From Pseudorhizobium flavum (lineage in GTDB: Bacteria; Pseudomonadota; Alphaproteobacteria; Rhizobiales; Rhizobiaceae): 64,000 bases of DNA. Shown piece by piece: positions 1-8,892 of this stretch. Location of the stretch: the NCBI RefSeq assembly GCF_902502825.2, contig NZ_LR723673.1, positions 62,001 to 126,000 of the forward strand, given 5' to 3'. Numbering within the stretch: the first letter of the stretch is position 1; the number at the start of each line of letters is the position of its first letter. The notes under the pieces are model-generated. The model was given only the letters and a program-made list of their open reading frames with translations, did no database searches and had not been told where the DNA came from. The translations under genes and the position numbers were made by a program.

Positions 1-394
1 AGGCAAGCGTGAACATCGCTATGGAACCGTGTGCGGCCTTGATGGGCACCGTGACGCCGGAACGAATTCCGAAATCGGCCGCATGTGCAAAGAACGAGCG
101 TTCCGCTGTCGTTAGCCGTGGGTGGTCCTGTTTACCGCTCCAGGTGAAGGCTCGTTTCAAGGACTTGGCGCGTCGAATGACGGGGTCGATCGCAAGATAG
201 CCTCGTTCGAAATAGCCAGATTGCCACTCTTGACGATAGTTCGAGATTGCGAGCGAACGCCCTGGCTGGATGTTCAGATAGGCATAGCCTGCAAAACCGA
301 TCTGTTCGGTAAAGATTGCCAGCGCGTCCTTCAAGATGCTTTCGTCGCCAGGAATGGAGGCAAGGTCAGTCAGCTTGGTCAGCCAGTGTCGCAT
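1..394 (-). CDS. traR: TraR-type LuxR-family quorum-sensing activator, partial (5' part only)
   Basis: The minus strand from an ATG at 394 stays open to the window edge (131 codons). It begins [19 protein letters not shown] and matches the autoinducer-binding domain of Agrobacterium TraR as I remember it. Tyr53, Trp57 and Asp70, the residues that contact the acyl-homoserine lactone in TraR, fall at the same positions. The DNA-binding C-terminal half lies beyond the left edge. In the family, TraR with N-3-oxo-octanoyl-homoserine lactone activates tra, trb and rep promoters at tra boxes; traI and two tra-box-like sites occur near 41 kb here. An IS256-family element begins seven bases upstream of the ATG and separates it from its ribosome binding site, so expression is probably impaired. 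Whether the 3' half is intact cannot be seen. Confidence 0.93.
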   Translation of the reverse strand, partial: MRHWLTKLTDLASIPGDESILKDALAIFTEQIGFAGYAYLNIQPGRSLAISNYRQEWQSGYFERGYLAIDPVIRRAKSLKRAFTWSGKQDHPRLTTAERSFFAHAADFGIRSGVTVPIKAAHGSIAMFTLA

Positions 395-401
395 TCGGAT
401 C
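394..401. repeat. 8-bp target duplication, left copy
   Basis: TTCGGATC lies directly outside the left terminal repeat of the IS256-family element and is repeated at 1819-1826 directly outside the right repeat. The last base of this copy on the minus strand is the A of the traR ATG. Eight-base duplications are typical of the IS256 family. Confidence 0.9.
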
Positions 402-428
402 GATCGTGTCCCGCCGAGTGGTGTAGCT
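402..428. repeat. left terminal inverted repeat of IS256-family element
   Basis: A 27-bp repeat reading GATCGTGTCCC at its outer end. The reverse complement of 1792-1818 differs at three positions only. Confidence 0.9.
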
Positions 429-555
429 GGGTGATAGCGAAGCCGCTCGCGAGTGCACCCTCCAAGGTGCTGTAGGGAGCGGGCGGCGTAGCGGTGGTCA
501 CCAGTGTTTTCCGGTAGGGTCGGGTTGCTTATGACCAACCTGAGGGACACCACCG

Positions 556-1752
556 ATGACCGACGACATGATGAACCTGCGCTCACTCGTTGAGAAGAGC
601 GCCGACGCCGATTTGCTGCGCGAGATGATCGGCTTCGCTGCCGAAAAGCTGATGGCGCTGGAGGTCAGCACGAAGACTGGCGCGGGCTATGGCGAGAAGA
701 ATAGCTTCCGACTGGCCCAGCGCAACGGCTATCGCGACCGGGACTGGGAGACACGGGCGGGCACCGTTGAGCTGCGCATTCCGAAGCTTCGCACAGGCAG
801 CTATTTCCCGAGCTTTCTCGAACCACGCCGCATGGCAGAGAAGGCCCTGACGGCAGTTATCCAAGAGGCCTATATCCAAGGCGTCTCGACCCGATCCGTC
901 GATGACCTCGTTAAGGCCATGGGCATGTCGGGCATCTCCAAGAGCCAGGTATCCCGGCTCTGCGAGGAGATCGACGAGAAGGTGAAGGCCTTCCTCGACA
1001 GGCCCATCGAAGGGGAATGGCCCTACCTTTGGATCGATGCGACCTACCTCAAGGTCCGGCGCGGCGGGCGCATCGTCTCCGTCGCCGTCATCATCGCCGT
1101 CGGCGTCAACACCGACGGTCGACGCGAGGTGCTCGGTATGGAGATCGGCACATCCGAGGCCGAGGCGATCTGGACAGAGTTCCTGCGTAAGCTGACAAGG
1201 CGGGGTCTGTGTGGCGTCAAGCTCGTCGTCTCCGATGCCCATGAGGGCATCAAAGCCGCAGTATCGAAGGTGCTCTCCGCCACCTGGCAGCGATGCCGTG
1301 TCCACTTCATGCGCAATGCTTTGGCCCATGCCGGGAAGAGCGGACGCCGTGTTGTCTCTGCCTTCATCGCCACGGCCTTTGCCCAAGACACGTCAGAGGC
1401 TGCAAGTACCCAATGGCGCAACGTCGCCGACCAGATCAGGCCGAAGGTGCCCAAACTCGCCAGTCTCATGGACAGTGCCGAGCAAGACGTGCTCGCCTAC
1501 ATGACCTTTCCCAAGCAGCATTGGGCCAAACTCCACTCGACAAACCCGATTGAGCGATTGAACGGTGAGATCAAGCGACGCACAGAGGTCGTCGGCATCT
1601 TCCCAAACGACGACGCCATCGTGCGCCTAGTCGGTGCGCTGCTGCTCGAACAGAACGACGAATGGGCCGTCCAGCGGTCCCGCTACATGACACTTGAGAC
1701 AATCGCCACGATGAGCGATGATCCGCTCATCAGCCTGCCAGCCGCAAGCTGA
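556..1752 (+). CDS. IS256-family (mutator type) transposase
   Basis: This 398-residue protein has the usual length for IS256-family DDE transposases, which cut and paste their own element. Candidate catalytic residues are Asp in [10 protein letters not shown] (near residue 157), Asp in [10 protein letters not shown] (near 223) and Glu in [15 protein letters not shown] (near 335). The last block is the family's signature helix. The gene fills the element, has no frameshift and lies opposite in strand to traR. The start is the ATG at 556, shortly inside the left terminal repeat. Long open frames on the opposite strand here are shadows of this GC-rich gene. Confidence 0.95.
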   Translation: MTDDMMNLRSLVEKSADADLLREMIGFAAEKLMALEVSTKTGAGYGEKNSFRLAQRNGYRDRDWETRAGTVELRIPKLRTGSYFPSFLEPRRMAEKALTAVIQEAYIQGVSTRSVDDLVKAMGMSGISKSQVSRLCEEIDEKVKAFLDRPIEGEWPYLWIDATYLKVRRGGRIVSVAVIIAVGVNTDGRREVLGMEIGTSEAEAIWTEFLRKLTRRGLCGVKLVVSDAHEGIKAAVSKVLSATWQRCRVHFMRNALAHAGKSGRRVVSAFIATAFAQDTSEAASTQWRNVADQIRPKVPKLASLMDSAEQDVLAYMTFPKQHWAKLHSTNPIERLNGEIKRRTEVVGIFPNDDAIVRLVGALLLEQNDEWAVQRSRYMTLETIATMSDDPLISLPAAS

Positions 1753-1791
1753 TCCATTCCCGGCTCTGTCCGGAAGCACGGCGACCGCCAA

Positions 1792-1818
1792 AGCTACACC
1801 ACGCCGGGGGACACGATC
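1792..1818. repeat. right terminal inverted repeat of IS256-family element
   Basis: This is the inverted partner of 402-428, matching at 24 of 27 positions. It is followed at once by the second copy of the 8-bp target duplication. Confidence 0.9.
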
Positions 1819-1826
1819 TTCGGATC
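1819..1826. repeat. 8-bp target duplication, right copy
   Basis: TTCGGATC is identical to 394-401. Its far side continues into CTCCTT on the plus strand, which is the displaced traR Shine-Dalgarno on the minus strand. Confidence 0.9.
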
Positions 1827-1903
1827 TCCTTGTAGATCATCAGGTGGAACAGATCATATGATCCCTTTATGACTCGATGAACTGCAATACGACCTTTGTC
1901 AAA
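1826..1903 (-). promoter_or_regulatory. displaced traR leader and ribosome binding site
   Basis: Read on the minus strand, AAGGAG at 1831-1826 is followed by ATCCGA and then, before the IS256 insertion, by the traR ATG. That gives an ideal six-base spacing. The TTGACA-like hexamer near 1897-1902 may be a -35 element, but I see no convincing -10. The leader ends where the next insertion element begins, so the original traR promoter may be split as well. Confidence 0.7.
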
Positions 1904-2130
1904 GCTGGTTAGAGGCGCGTGCCAGCCAGCCAGTTAGAAATGCGACACTCGGCATCTCGTCTGGCTCTGACGATCAGCCCCCGATCCGACCGGCTGGGCC
2001 GGGTTGCAAGGAAGGAGCGGGGGCGGGTGAGGGACACCTTCCTGCTTTAGCTTTCTCAGTAGCAATTGTTCCGTCGCCGCCTGATACTCTTTTGCACCTG
2101 CGTGGGGCAGGTAGGGGTCAAAGCCACACG

Positions 2131-2868
2131 ATGCTTCCGGAAATCAAATTGCAGCGTGAAGTCGATGTCGCCGCGCTGTCACCACTTCTTCGAGGTATGC
2201 TTCTTTCCGTTGCCTATGCTGACGGTGAGGGTGGCATCGGATTAACAGCCACCGGCGCCATGAACCGCAAGTTCGTGCATTGGGCCGCTGTGCACTTTCT
2301 CTGGCCAGGGTTCACAGCTGAGGATCTCTACAGCATGAACAAGGTGCTCAATGAGCGCGACATGCCACCGCTCTGGGTCGTGCGCGACATGACCCGTCAT
2401 CTGAAGCTTCTTCGCCGGAAAAAGGATGTGCTGCTGCCAACCAGACGCGGCCGGGAGTTCCTGGTGAACCCGCAAGGCTTCTTCGATCTCGTCGCCACGG
2501 ATTATCTCTATTCCTATGTCCACGCCACGGAGCGCAAAGAGGAGGTCCAAGCGCGGTTACGCTGGTGGCGCATGTTCCTCAACCTTCTCAATATCAAGGC
2601 CAGAGAAGGGTGCACGCCATTGGAGCTTGTGAAGATCCTCCACCCAGACTTCGAGCCCCTATCTGAGACCGAAATGACACTGGAAGCCTGGGAGCTAAAA
2701 TCCGATCTCCAATATGGTGTCCTGCGGCGCCTGTGCTGGCTGGGCCTGCTTTATGAGGCACGAGAAAGGCTCACGCTTCTTCAAGACGGAGCCTTCCACA
2801 AGACGCCGCTTTGGTCCGCCTGCCTGCAGCTGGAATCAGATACGCAAAGCGACATCGGCGTGCACTGA
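2131..2868 (+). CDS. hypothetical protein, possible IS passenger
   Basis: This is a 245-residue soluble protein that I do not recognise with confidence. It has a conserved-looking core (GLTATGAMNRKFVHWAA and the following VLNERDMPPLWVVRDMTRHL) rich in basic and aromatic residues, and ends with KTPLWSACLQL. It vaguely recalls the C-terminal part of some pRiA4b-ORF-3-like plasmid proteins, but that is from memory and unverified. The frame is open from a TTG at 2092, but the ATG at 2131 (MLPEIKLQREVD) is preferred. Its stop lies five bases from the stop of the convergent transposase gene, and both sit between the inferred element ends. It has no signal peptide or membrane segment. Confidence 0.6.
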   Translation: MLPEIKLQREVDVAALSPLLRGMLLSVAYADGEGGIGLTATGAMNRKFVHWAAVHFLWPGFTAEDLYSMNKVLNERDMPPLWVVRDMTRHLKLLRRKKDVLLPTRRGREFLVNPQGFFDLVATDYLYSYVHATERKEEVQARLRWWRMFLNLLNIKAREGCTPLELVKILHPDFEPLSETEMTLEAWELKSDLQYGVLRRLCWLGLLYEARERLTLLQDGAFHKTPLWSACLQLESDTQSDIGVH

Positions 2869-2873
2869 CAATC

Positions 2874-4295
2874 TTATTCCGCCGCTGGTTGCCTCAATAA
2901 CGCTTTCTCTCGCCGTGCAATCACCGCCGGATCGTTCATGTAATCTGTCCTCGGCTTACGGCCACGCTTCTGATAGCCGTTCGCCGTGCTGCCGTCGCGA
3001 ATGCCGAACATATGATCCGTCTGCCCGGTGCGGCGAGGGCCGCTTTTGCTCCGTTGCTGTTCTCGTCCAGCCTGCATCTCGGCGACGATCGACAGCATGT
3101 CGTCCAGACGCTTGTTCTCGACGACTTCCGGGCGATGGACCGACCGCAGCTTGTCAAAGGTTCTGTAGGGTAGGGCAAAACTCTCGTGCATGATCTCGAG
3201 GCGACCGTCCGGATAATCGCAAACAATCACCTTTTGGCCGGCCAGAGGCCTGGAAACGTCGGTCGGATCGAGAATGAACAGCACCTTGTCGTAGCGCAGC
3301 GTCAAAGCCTGCGACAGCGTGCGAACTTCCTTGCGGCACATGACGCCATCAAGGTTCTCGTGACCGGCCAACTGCCGGTGCATGTCCTTCGGATTGCGCG
3401 GTTCCTTGCCGAAACGCGCGTTGAAATCTAAAATGAACTCAGGCGCATACGCGTTGGCTTCCTCGATCGTGTCGATGCCGCGAAGCCGCATCTCCTTGAC
3501 CAGCCGATCCTGCAATGTCTGGTTGGCACGTTCCACACGGCCCTTGGCCTGCGGGGTGTTGGCACAGATGATGTCGATGTTCAGCTCATAAAGCGCCCGG
3601 CCGAATTGTGTCAGGCCGCTCGTCCGGTCCTTCTGCGACGCATGGGTCGAACGAAAGACGCCGTGCTTGTCGCTGTAGAAGGCCAGTGGTTTGCCCCATT
3701 GCTGCAGATATGCCTTGGTCGCGCGCAGATAGTCGAATGTGTTCTCCGATCCGGCAAACCGTAGATGCAGCAGCTTGCCGGTCGCGTCATCGATATAGAC
3801 GAGTAGGGCGCATTTGGGCCCACGGTTCTCGAACCACCAGTGATGCGAGCCATCGATCTGCACCAGTTCGCCAAAGCAATCACGTCGGCCGCGTGGCTGG
3901 AAAACCCGTTTCTTGCGTTCTCTACGTGAGACCCAGATACCAGCCTCGGTCATCCATTGCCGCAGCGTCTCCTTAGCCACAGAGATCCGGTGCAGCTCGA
4001 TCAGCTTCTCACGCGCCAGCGTCGGACCGAAATCCAGATAGCGTTCGCGGATCAGATCCAGCGCCGCATTGCGAAACTCCTCGCTGTGGCGCCGATTGCT
4101 CGGCCGTGATCGCTTCTTGGAAACAAGGCCAGCCGGACCATCCCGGTCATAGGCCTGTAGCAGCCGATGGACCTGGCTTCGACTTAGGCCGAGCCGTTCG
4201 GCAGCCTCGACGACGCTCAGGCGTTCGTCACGGATCTTCTGGATGATGTCGAGGCGATGCAACTCTTTCTGCGACATGGTGATCATAAAGGACAT
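2874..4295 (-). CDS. ISNCY-like transposase with integrase core
   Basis: This 473-residue protein starts with a helix-turn-helix (roughly residues 20-60, LSVVEAAERLGLSRSQVHRL). A second DNA-binding segment follows, then an rve-type DDE core: Asp in QIDGSHHWWFENR, Asp in FYSDKHGVF and Glu in KGRVERANQTLQDR. This layout is typical of the ISNCY/IS1202-like group and distinct from IS481 and IS3. The start at 4295 is supported by GGAG five bases upstream; in-frame ATGs at 4286 and 4277 are alternatives. The frame is intact. It lies convergent to the hypothetical gene at 2131-2868. Confidence 0.88.
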   Translation of the reverse strand: MSFMITMSQKELHRLDIIQKIRDERLSVVEAAERLGLSRSQVHRLLQAYDRDGPAGLVSKKRSRPSNRRHSEEFRNAALDLIRERYLDFGPTLAREKLIELHRISVAKETLRQWMTEAGIWVSRRERKKRVFQPRGRRDCFGELVQIDGSHHWWFENRGPKCALLVYIDDATGKLLHLRFAGSENTFDYLRATKAYLQQWGKPLAFYSDKHGVFRSTHASQKDRTSGLTQFGRALYELNIDIICANTPQAKGRVERANQTLQDRLVKEMRLRGIDTIEEANAYAPEFILDFNARFGKEPRNPKDMHRQLAGHENLDGVMCRKEVRTLSQALTLRYDKVLFILDPTDVSRPLAGQKVIVCDYPDGRLEIMHESFALPYRTFDKLRSVHRPEVVENKRLDDMLSIVAEMQAGREQQRSKSGPRRTGQTDHMFGIRDGSTANGYQKRGRKPRTDYMNDPAVIARREKALLRQPAAE

Positions 4296-4484
4296 GACGA
4301 CTCCGACCGCTCATGGTCTCAACCAGGCTGAAGATCGTCATCCTTGCTCCCAACGTTAGCTTTGACCAGTGCGTCGAGAGGCGAGACTGTCGCATCTCTA
4401 ACTGGCCCAACTGTCGCATTACTAAATAGCCCTTACAACCTTAGGTTGCATAACTTAGTTTATGGAACTCAGACCGGCATAGAA

Positions 4485-4545
4485 GACTAGCTTTGCAATA
4501 TTCTGCTCGTCCTCGTCGACGATCCGTCCTCTTTGCAAGCTAGTC
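4485..4545. terminator. inverted repeat at the end of the long catabolic operon
   Basis: GACTAGCTTTGCAA at 4485-4498 is nearly mirrored by TTTGCAAGCTAGTC at 4532-4545, with about 33 bases between. It lies just past the stop of the last gene (4580, minus strand). It has no clear U-run, so a terminator role is only suggested by its place. Confidence 0.35.
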
Positions 4546-4579
4546 CAAAAAGCAGCCCAAATTGGACACTTAGTCGGCC

Positions 4580-5374
4580 TCAATCCATGCTTGCCGAAAA
4601 TCTTGGCGTGCGCTTATCGAAAAACGCATTCAAGCCCTCCGTAAAATCAGGCGTCTTCGCGGCCTTGGCTTGGAGCTCGCGCTCAAGGTCGAGCTGGTTA
4701 GCCAGATCGTTCGTTGCAGATGCGGCGAGCGCCTGCTTCAACAGGCCAAACGTCTCCGTGGGCTGTGCTGCCAGGTAGCGGGCAAGCGTTTCGGCTTCCA
4801 TCATGAGATCGGCATCCGGAACGGCTCGCCAAATCATTCCCCAGTTTTCCGCCTGCTGTGCGTCGACTGGCTGGGCGAGCAGAGCAAGAGCGCGGGCCCG
4901 TGCATCGCCTATGAGACGCGGAAGGAGCCAGGTGCCACCGCAATCGGGGATCAGTCCGATCTTGGCGAAGGCCTGGGTGAACTTTGCGGAGTACGCGGCC
5001 AGCACGATATCGCCGGCGAGTGCCACATTCGCCCCACCCCCTGCCGCAACGCCGTTGACGGCGCAGAGGACCGGCTTCGGCATCGAGCGCAGGAGCAGAA
5101 CCAACGGGTTGTAGAGCCGTTCCATGATGTCGGCGAGGTCGAGCGTCGGCCCGTCGGGTCCCGGCACGCAGTCGGTAAGGTCTTGGCCGGCGCAGAAGGC
5201 GCGTCCCGCGCCCGTGATCAGCACAGCGCGGCATGAGGAGTCGGCCGCCAACTCGCCAAGCAGACCGGTCAATTGCTTCAGCATCGGCTCGTTTAGGGCG
5301 TTCAGCCTGTCCGGCCGGTTGAGCGTCACCTGGCTCCAGCCCTCATGTGTCGTCAGAATAACCAGATCTTCCAT
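4580..5374 (-). CDS. enoyl-CoA hydratase/isomerase family protein, PaaG-like
   Basis: This is a 264-residue crotonase-fold protein. The oxyanion-hole segment is AFCAGQDL near residue 65. The active-site loop reads FAKIGLIPDCGGTWLLPRL, with Asp where true hydratases have Glu, as in the isomerase PaaG. It ends AFFDKRTPRF. The second hydratase Glu is also absent, so double-bond isomerisation or a related reaction is more likely than plain hydration. The start at 5374 has GGAGGTTAC directly upstream; the longer open frame reaching 5614 overlaps the ETF-QO gene and is rejected. It is the last gene of the catabolic operon, downstream of the ETF genes. The substrate is presumably a cyclic or dicarboxylic acyl-CoA intermediate (inference from context). 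Confidence 0.85.
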   Translation of the reverse strand: MEDLVILTTHEGWSQVTLNRPDRLNALNEPMLKQLTGLLGELAADSSCRAVLITGAGRAFCAGQDLTDCVPGPDGPTLDLADIMERLYNPLVLLLRSMPKPVLCAVNGVAAGGGANVALAGDIVLAAYSAKFTQAFAKIGLIPDCGGTWLLPRLIGDARARALALLAQPVDAQQAENWGMIWRAVPDADLMMEAETLARYLAAQPTETFGLLKQALAASATNDLANQLDLERELQAKAAKTPDFTEGLNAFFDKRTPRFSASMD

Positions 5375-5439
5375 CGTAACCTCCAATAATCGATCGTACT
5401 GTGTGGTCGCGGTCCCCGAATTGTTCGGACGCGACGTCG

Positions 5440-7128
5440 TTACATGCTCATGTAGACTGGCCCCTCCGCTCCCTGCGGGGGGACCCAGTCGATGTTCTGG
5501 TTGGGATCCTTGATGTCGCAGGTCTTGCAGTGGACGCAGTTCTGCGCATTGATGACAAGGCGTACGTCTTTCGCCTCCGGACTGGCGGCGACGTTGCCGT
5601 CGACGTCGACCCATTCATAGACGCCAGCCGGGCAGTATCGGGTCGACGGTCCTGCGAAAACGTCGTGTTCGGATCGCACCTGCAACTCCATATCCTTGAC
5701 CTGCAGATGGACCGGTTGGTCCTCCTCATGATTGGTTGAGGACATGAAGACTGAGGACAGACGGTCGAAGGTCAGCAGGCCATCCGGCTTTGGGTATGCG
5801 ATCGTGCAATGCTCAGAGGCAGGATCGAGCGACTGCGCGTCAGTCTTCCGATGCTTGAGGGTGCCAAAGGGCGAGAAGCCGAACAGGGTGTTCAGCCACA
5901 TGTCGAGCCCGCCCAGGCCGATACCGATCAGGGTGCCGAAGCGCGACCATAACGGCTTGACGTTGCGAACTTTCCGAAGCTCCTTGCCAATCTCGCTTTT
6001 CCGCCAGGCCGCATCAAAAGCATCGAGTTCGTCATTGGCGCGGCCGGTCGCGATTGCCGCGGCGACGTGGTTGGCGGCGAGGATACCCGACAGTACCGCG
6101 TTGTGACTGCCCTTGATACGTGGGAGGTTGACGAAGCCGGCCGCACAGCCAATCAGGAGGCCGCCTGGGAACGAAGTCTTCGGCACGGACTGCCAGCCGC
6201 CCTCGGTAATCGCGCGTGCGCCGTAGCCGATGCGGGTCGCTTCTTCAAAGGTGTGACGGATCGCGGGATGGGTCTTGAAGCGCTGGAACTCTTCGAAGGG
6301 GGATAGCCAAGGATTCCTATAGTCCAGGTGAACGACGAAGCCCACGGCGACCAGGTTGTCCTCAAGATGGTAGAGGAAGGAACCGCCTCCGGTTTTCATA
6401 TCGAGGGGCCAACCGAAGGAATGCTGCACGAGGCCTTGGCTGTGACGCTCCGGTCGGACCTCCCAGAGCTCCTTGAGGCCGATGCCGAATTTCTGGGGCT
6501 CGCGGCCTTCCGACAGCTTGTGCCTAGCAATGAGCTGCTTGGTGAGCGACCCGCGTGCACCTTCGCCAATCAGCACGTACTTGCCCAACAACGCCATGCC
6601 GGCCGAAAAACCCGCGCGTGGCCTTCCGTCGCGGCCTACTCCCATGTCGCCGGTGATGACCCCGATGACGGCGCCTTCGTCGTTGAAGATGAGACTGGTT
6701 GCGGCGAAGCCTGGATAGATCTCGACGCCAAGCGCTTCGGCTTTTTCGGCAAGCCAGCGGCAAACGATTCCAAGTGAGACGATGTAGTTGCCGTGGTTGT
6801 TCATTAGCGGCGGCATCAGGAAATTGGGCAGACGAACCGAGCCTGCCGGCCCCAACACAAGGAAATGGTCGGCCGTCACCTCGGTCTTGAAGGGATGGCC
6901 CTCCTCATTGCGCCAGCCCGGCAGCAGGCGATCGATGCCGATCGGATCAACAACGGCACCCGAGAGAATATGAGCGCCGACTTCCGCACCTTTTTCCAGG
7001 ACGACGACGGAAAGGTCCGGATTGACCTGCTTCAGCCGGATCGCTGCCGAAAGGCCCGCCGGTCCAGCGCCGACGATGACGACGTCGAACTCCATCGATT
7101 CCCGACCGGGAAGTTCTTCTCCGCTCAT
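5440..7128 (-). CDS. electron-transfer flavoprotein:ubiquinone oxidoreductase
   Basis: This 562-residue, full-length ETF-QO passes electrons from reduced ETF to membrane quinone. The FAD-binding motif VVIVGAGPAGLSAAIRL is at about residues 16-32. The C-terminal ferredoxin-like cluster domain has the Cys of YCPAGVYEW and then CVHCKTCDIKDP near residues 531-542, giving the four ligands of one 4Fe-4S centre. It lies five bases after the stop of etfA, so the two are co-transcribed. Having etfB, etfA and ETF-QO inside the operon means the acyl-CoA dehydrogenases encoded upstream have a dedicated electron route. The start at 7128 gives an N-terminus a few residues longer than the FAD motif needs; the internal Met at residue 12 is an alternative. 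Confidence 0.95.
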   Translation of the reverse strand: MSGEELPGRESMEFDVVIVGAGPAGLSAAIRLKQVNPDLSVVVLEKGAEVGAHILSGAVVDPIGIDRLLPGWRNEEGHPFKTEVTADHFLVLGPAGSVRLPNFLMPPLMNNHGNYIVSLGIVCRWLAEKAEALGVEIYPGFAATSLIFNDEGAVIGVITGDMGVGRDGRPRAGFSAGMALLGKYVLIGEGARGSLTKQLIARHKLSEGREPQKFGIGLKELWEVRPERHSQGLVQHSFGWPLDMKTGGGSFLYHLEDNLVAVGFVVHLDYRNPWLSPFEEFQRFKTHPAIRHTFEEATRIGYGARAITEGGWQSVPKTSFPGGLLIGCAAGFVNLPRIKGSHNAVLSGILAANHVAAAIATGRANDELDAFDAAWRKSEIGKELRKVRNVKPLWSRFGTLIGIGLGGLDMWLNTLFGFSPFGTLKHRKTDAQSLDPASEHCTIAYPKPDGLLTFDRLSSVFMSSTNHEEDQPVHLQVKDMELQVRSEHDVFAGPSTRYCPAGVYEWVDVDGNVAASPEAKDVRLVINAQNCVHCKTCDIKDPNQNIDWVPPQGAEGPVYMSM

Positions 7129-7133
7129 ATGAC

Positions 7134-8063
7134 TCAGATAGCCTTTTCGAGTTGCGGGAGGATTTCGAAGAGGTCGGCGACGAGGCCGTAGTCGGCAACC
7201 TGGAAGATTGGCGCCTCCTCGTCCTTGTTGATGGCGACGATGACCTTGCTGTCCTTCATGCCGGCGAGGTGCTGGATGGCACCGGAGATACCGCAGGCGA
7301 TGTAGAGGTCGGGGGCGACCACCTTGCCGGTCTGGCCAACCTGCCAGTCGTTCGGCGCGTAGCCCGCATCGACTGCCGCACGCGAAGCGCCGACTGCGGC
7401 ACCCAGCTTGTCGGCAAGCGGAAGGATCACTTCGTTGAACTTGTCGGCGGAGCCGAGGGCGCGGCCACCCGAAACAATGATCTTCGCGGAGGTCAGTTCC
7501 GGACGTTCAGAGGACGCGATGGCATCGGAGACGAAGCTGGAAAGGCCGGGATTGGCCGCTGCCGAAACCGTCTCGACCGAAGCCGAACCGCCTTCTCCTA
7601 CAGCCGAGAAGGCTGCGGTTCGCACGGTGATGACCTTCTTGGCATCGGTCGACTGCACCGTCTGGATGGCATTGCCCGCATAGATCGGCCGCTTGAAGGC
7701 GTCGGCAGAGACCACTTCGATGATCTCGGAAACCTGCATGACGTCCAGCAGTGCTGCTACCCGTGGCATGACGTTCTTCGCGGACGCTGTCGCCGGAGCG
7801 ATGATGGTGTCGTAGCTGCCCGCCAGCGACACGATCAGGTCGGCGAGCGGCTCGGCGAGACTGTTGGCAAGGTCTCCGCTGTCGGCGAGAAGGACTTTCG
7901 AGACGCCGTCGAGCTTGGCGGCCGCATCGGCGGCAGCCTGTGCGCCGGAGCCGGCGACGAGGACGTGGATGTCTCCACCGATCGACTTCGCGGCCGTCAG
8001 CGCCTTGGCGGTCTGATCGGAAACGCTGCTGTTGTCGTGTTCTGCCAGAAGAAGAATGGCCAT
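7134..8063 (-). CDS. etfA: electron-transfer flavoprotein alpha subunit
   Basis: This 309-residue protein of usual length binds FAD in the ETF heterodimer. The N-terminal domain starts [16 protein letters not shown]. The C-terminal FAD domain carries [33 protein letters not shown] and [19 protein letters not shown], the family hallmarks. The start at 8063 has GGGAG about seven bases upstream; the frame reaching 8135 overlaps etfB and is rejected. It lies between etfB and ETF-QO in the same direction. It is expected to accept electrons from the two acyl-CoA dehydrogenases encoded at 18.9-21.2 kb. Confidence 0.96.
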   Translation of the reverse strand: MAILLLAEHDNSSVSDQTAKALTAAKSIGGDIHVLVAGSGAQAAADAAAKLDGVSKVLLADSGDLANSLAEPLADLIVSLAGSYDTIIAPATASAKNVMPRVAALLDVMQVSEIIEVVSADAFKRPIYAGNAIQTVQSTDAKKVITVRTAAFSAVGEGGSASVETVSAAANPGLSSFVSDAIASSERPELTSAKIIVSGGRALGSADKFNEVILPLADKLGAAVGASRAAVDAGYAPNDWQVGQTGKVVAPDLYIACGISGAIQHLAGMKDSKVIVAINKDEEAPIFQVADYGLVADLFEILPQLEKAI

Positions 8064-8088
8064 ATCTTTGTCTCCCTGTTCTTCCGAC

Positions 8089-8838
8089 TTAAAGCACGCC
8101 GGCTTCGGTCTTGAGCTTCTCGACGAGCTCGGCAACGGTCTTCACCTTGATCCCGGCCTTGCGGCCGCCCGGCTCCTCGGTCTTCAGCACCTTGAGGCGC
8201 TGCGCCGTGTCGACGCCAAAGTCGGAAGGCGTCTTCTTGTCTAGCGGCTTTTTCTTTGCCTTCATGATGTTCGGGAGCGAGGCGTAACGCGGCTCGTTGA
8301 GGCGAAGGTCGGTCGTCACAACGGCAGGAAGCTTCAGCTCCACCGTCTGCAGGCCGCCGTCGACTTCGCGGGTGACGGCAACCTTGCCGTCGGAGGGTGC
8401 GACCTTCGAGGCGAAGGTACCCTGACCCCAACCGAGCAGCGCGGCGAGCATCTGGCCGGTCTGGTTCGAGTCGTCGTCGATCGCCTGCTTGCCGACGATG
8501 ACGAGGCCCGGCGCTTCCGCCTCGGCCACACCCTTCAACAGCTTGGCGACGGCCAGCGGCTCGATCGTCTCGTCGGTCTCGATCAGGATGGCGCGGTCCG
8601 CGCCCATGGCAAGCGCCGTGCGCAGCGTCTCTTCCGCCTTGGCAGGGCCGATCGAAACGACCACGACCTCTTCCGCCTTGCCCGCTTCCTTCAGACGCAG
8701 CGCCTCTTCGACGGCAATCTCGTCGAAGGGGTTCATCGACATCTTAACGTTCGCCAACTCGACACCCGTACCATCGGCCTTTACGCGGATTTTCACGTTG
8801 TAGTCGACCACGCGTTTGACAGCGACGATCACTTTCAT
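8089..8838 (-). CDS. etfB: electron-transfer flavoprotein beta subunit
   Basis: This 249-residue protein is full length for the family. It begins [20 protein letters not shown] and contains [16 protein letters not shown] and [15 protein letters not shown], the conserved AMP-binding and recognition-loop segments of ETF beta. It partners the EtfA encoded directly downstream. GGAAGG lies nine bases before the ATG. It follows livM in the operon after a gap of about 50 bp. Rhizobial chromosomes normally carry their own etfBA and ETF-QO, so this is probably a second, pathway-specific set (inference). Confidence 0.96.
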   Translation of the reverse strand: MKVIVAVKRVVDYNVKIRVKADGTGVELANVKMSMNPFDEIAVEEALRLKEAGKAEEVVVVSIGPAKAEETLRTALAMGADRAILIETDETIEPLAVAKLLKGVAEAEAPGLVIVGKQAIDDDSNQTGQMLAALLGWGQGTFASKVAPSDGKVAVTREVDGGLQTVELKLPAVVTTDLRLNEPRYASLPNIMKAKKKPLDKKTPSDFGVDTAQRLKVLKTEEPGGRKAGIKVKTVAELVEKLKTEAGVL

Positions 8839-8892
8839 CGTCTCTTCCTTCCTGTTTTCAACACCAGGACCATCGACCCCGGTGATTGTCGA

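Larger units (their letters stand above)
402..1818 (+). mobile_element. IS256-family insertion sequence, complete
   Basis: The element is 1417 bp long. Its 27-bp terminal inverted repeats (402-428 and 1792-1818) match at 24 of 27 positions, both ending outward in GATCGTGTCCC. It carries one transposase gene of full family length and is flanked by a perfect 8-bp target duplication TTCGGATC. Intact ends, intact transposase and identical duplications indicate a recent insertion. It lies between the AAGGAG Shine-Dalgarno (1826-1831, minus strand) and the ATG (394) of traR. Confidence 0.93.
1904..4432 (-). mobile_element. ISNCY-like element with double-site ends and a passenger gene (inferred)
   Basis: The 22-mer at 1929-1950 (GCCAGTTAGAAATGCGACAC...) is an inverted match (20 of 22) to 4385-4406. 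A second, weaker pair lies about 25 bp further out on both sides (1904-1924 and 4411-4432), so each end carries two related sites, as transposase-binding ends often do. Inside are an intact minus-strand transposase (2874-4295) and a convergent plus-strand gene (2131-2868). I could not find a target duplication, so the exact outer limits are uncertain. The claim that the plus-strand gene is a passenger rests on the position of these repeats. Confidence 0.6.

Noticed and set aside
122..475. 117-codon plus-strand open frame at the left edge
   Set aside because: The minus strand of the same stretch encodes an unmistakable TraR N-terminus with the ligand-binding residues in place, so the plus-strand frame is a shadow.
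583..1386. 267-codon open frame on the minus strand inside the IS256-family transposase
   Set aside because: It lies fully opposite an intact transposase with clear catalytic motifs and shows low-complexity, compositionally biased protein; it is a shadow of GC-rich coding DNA.
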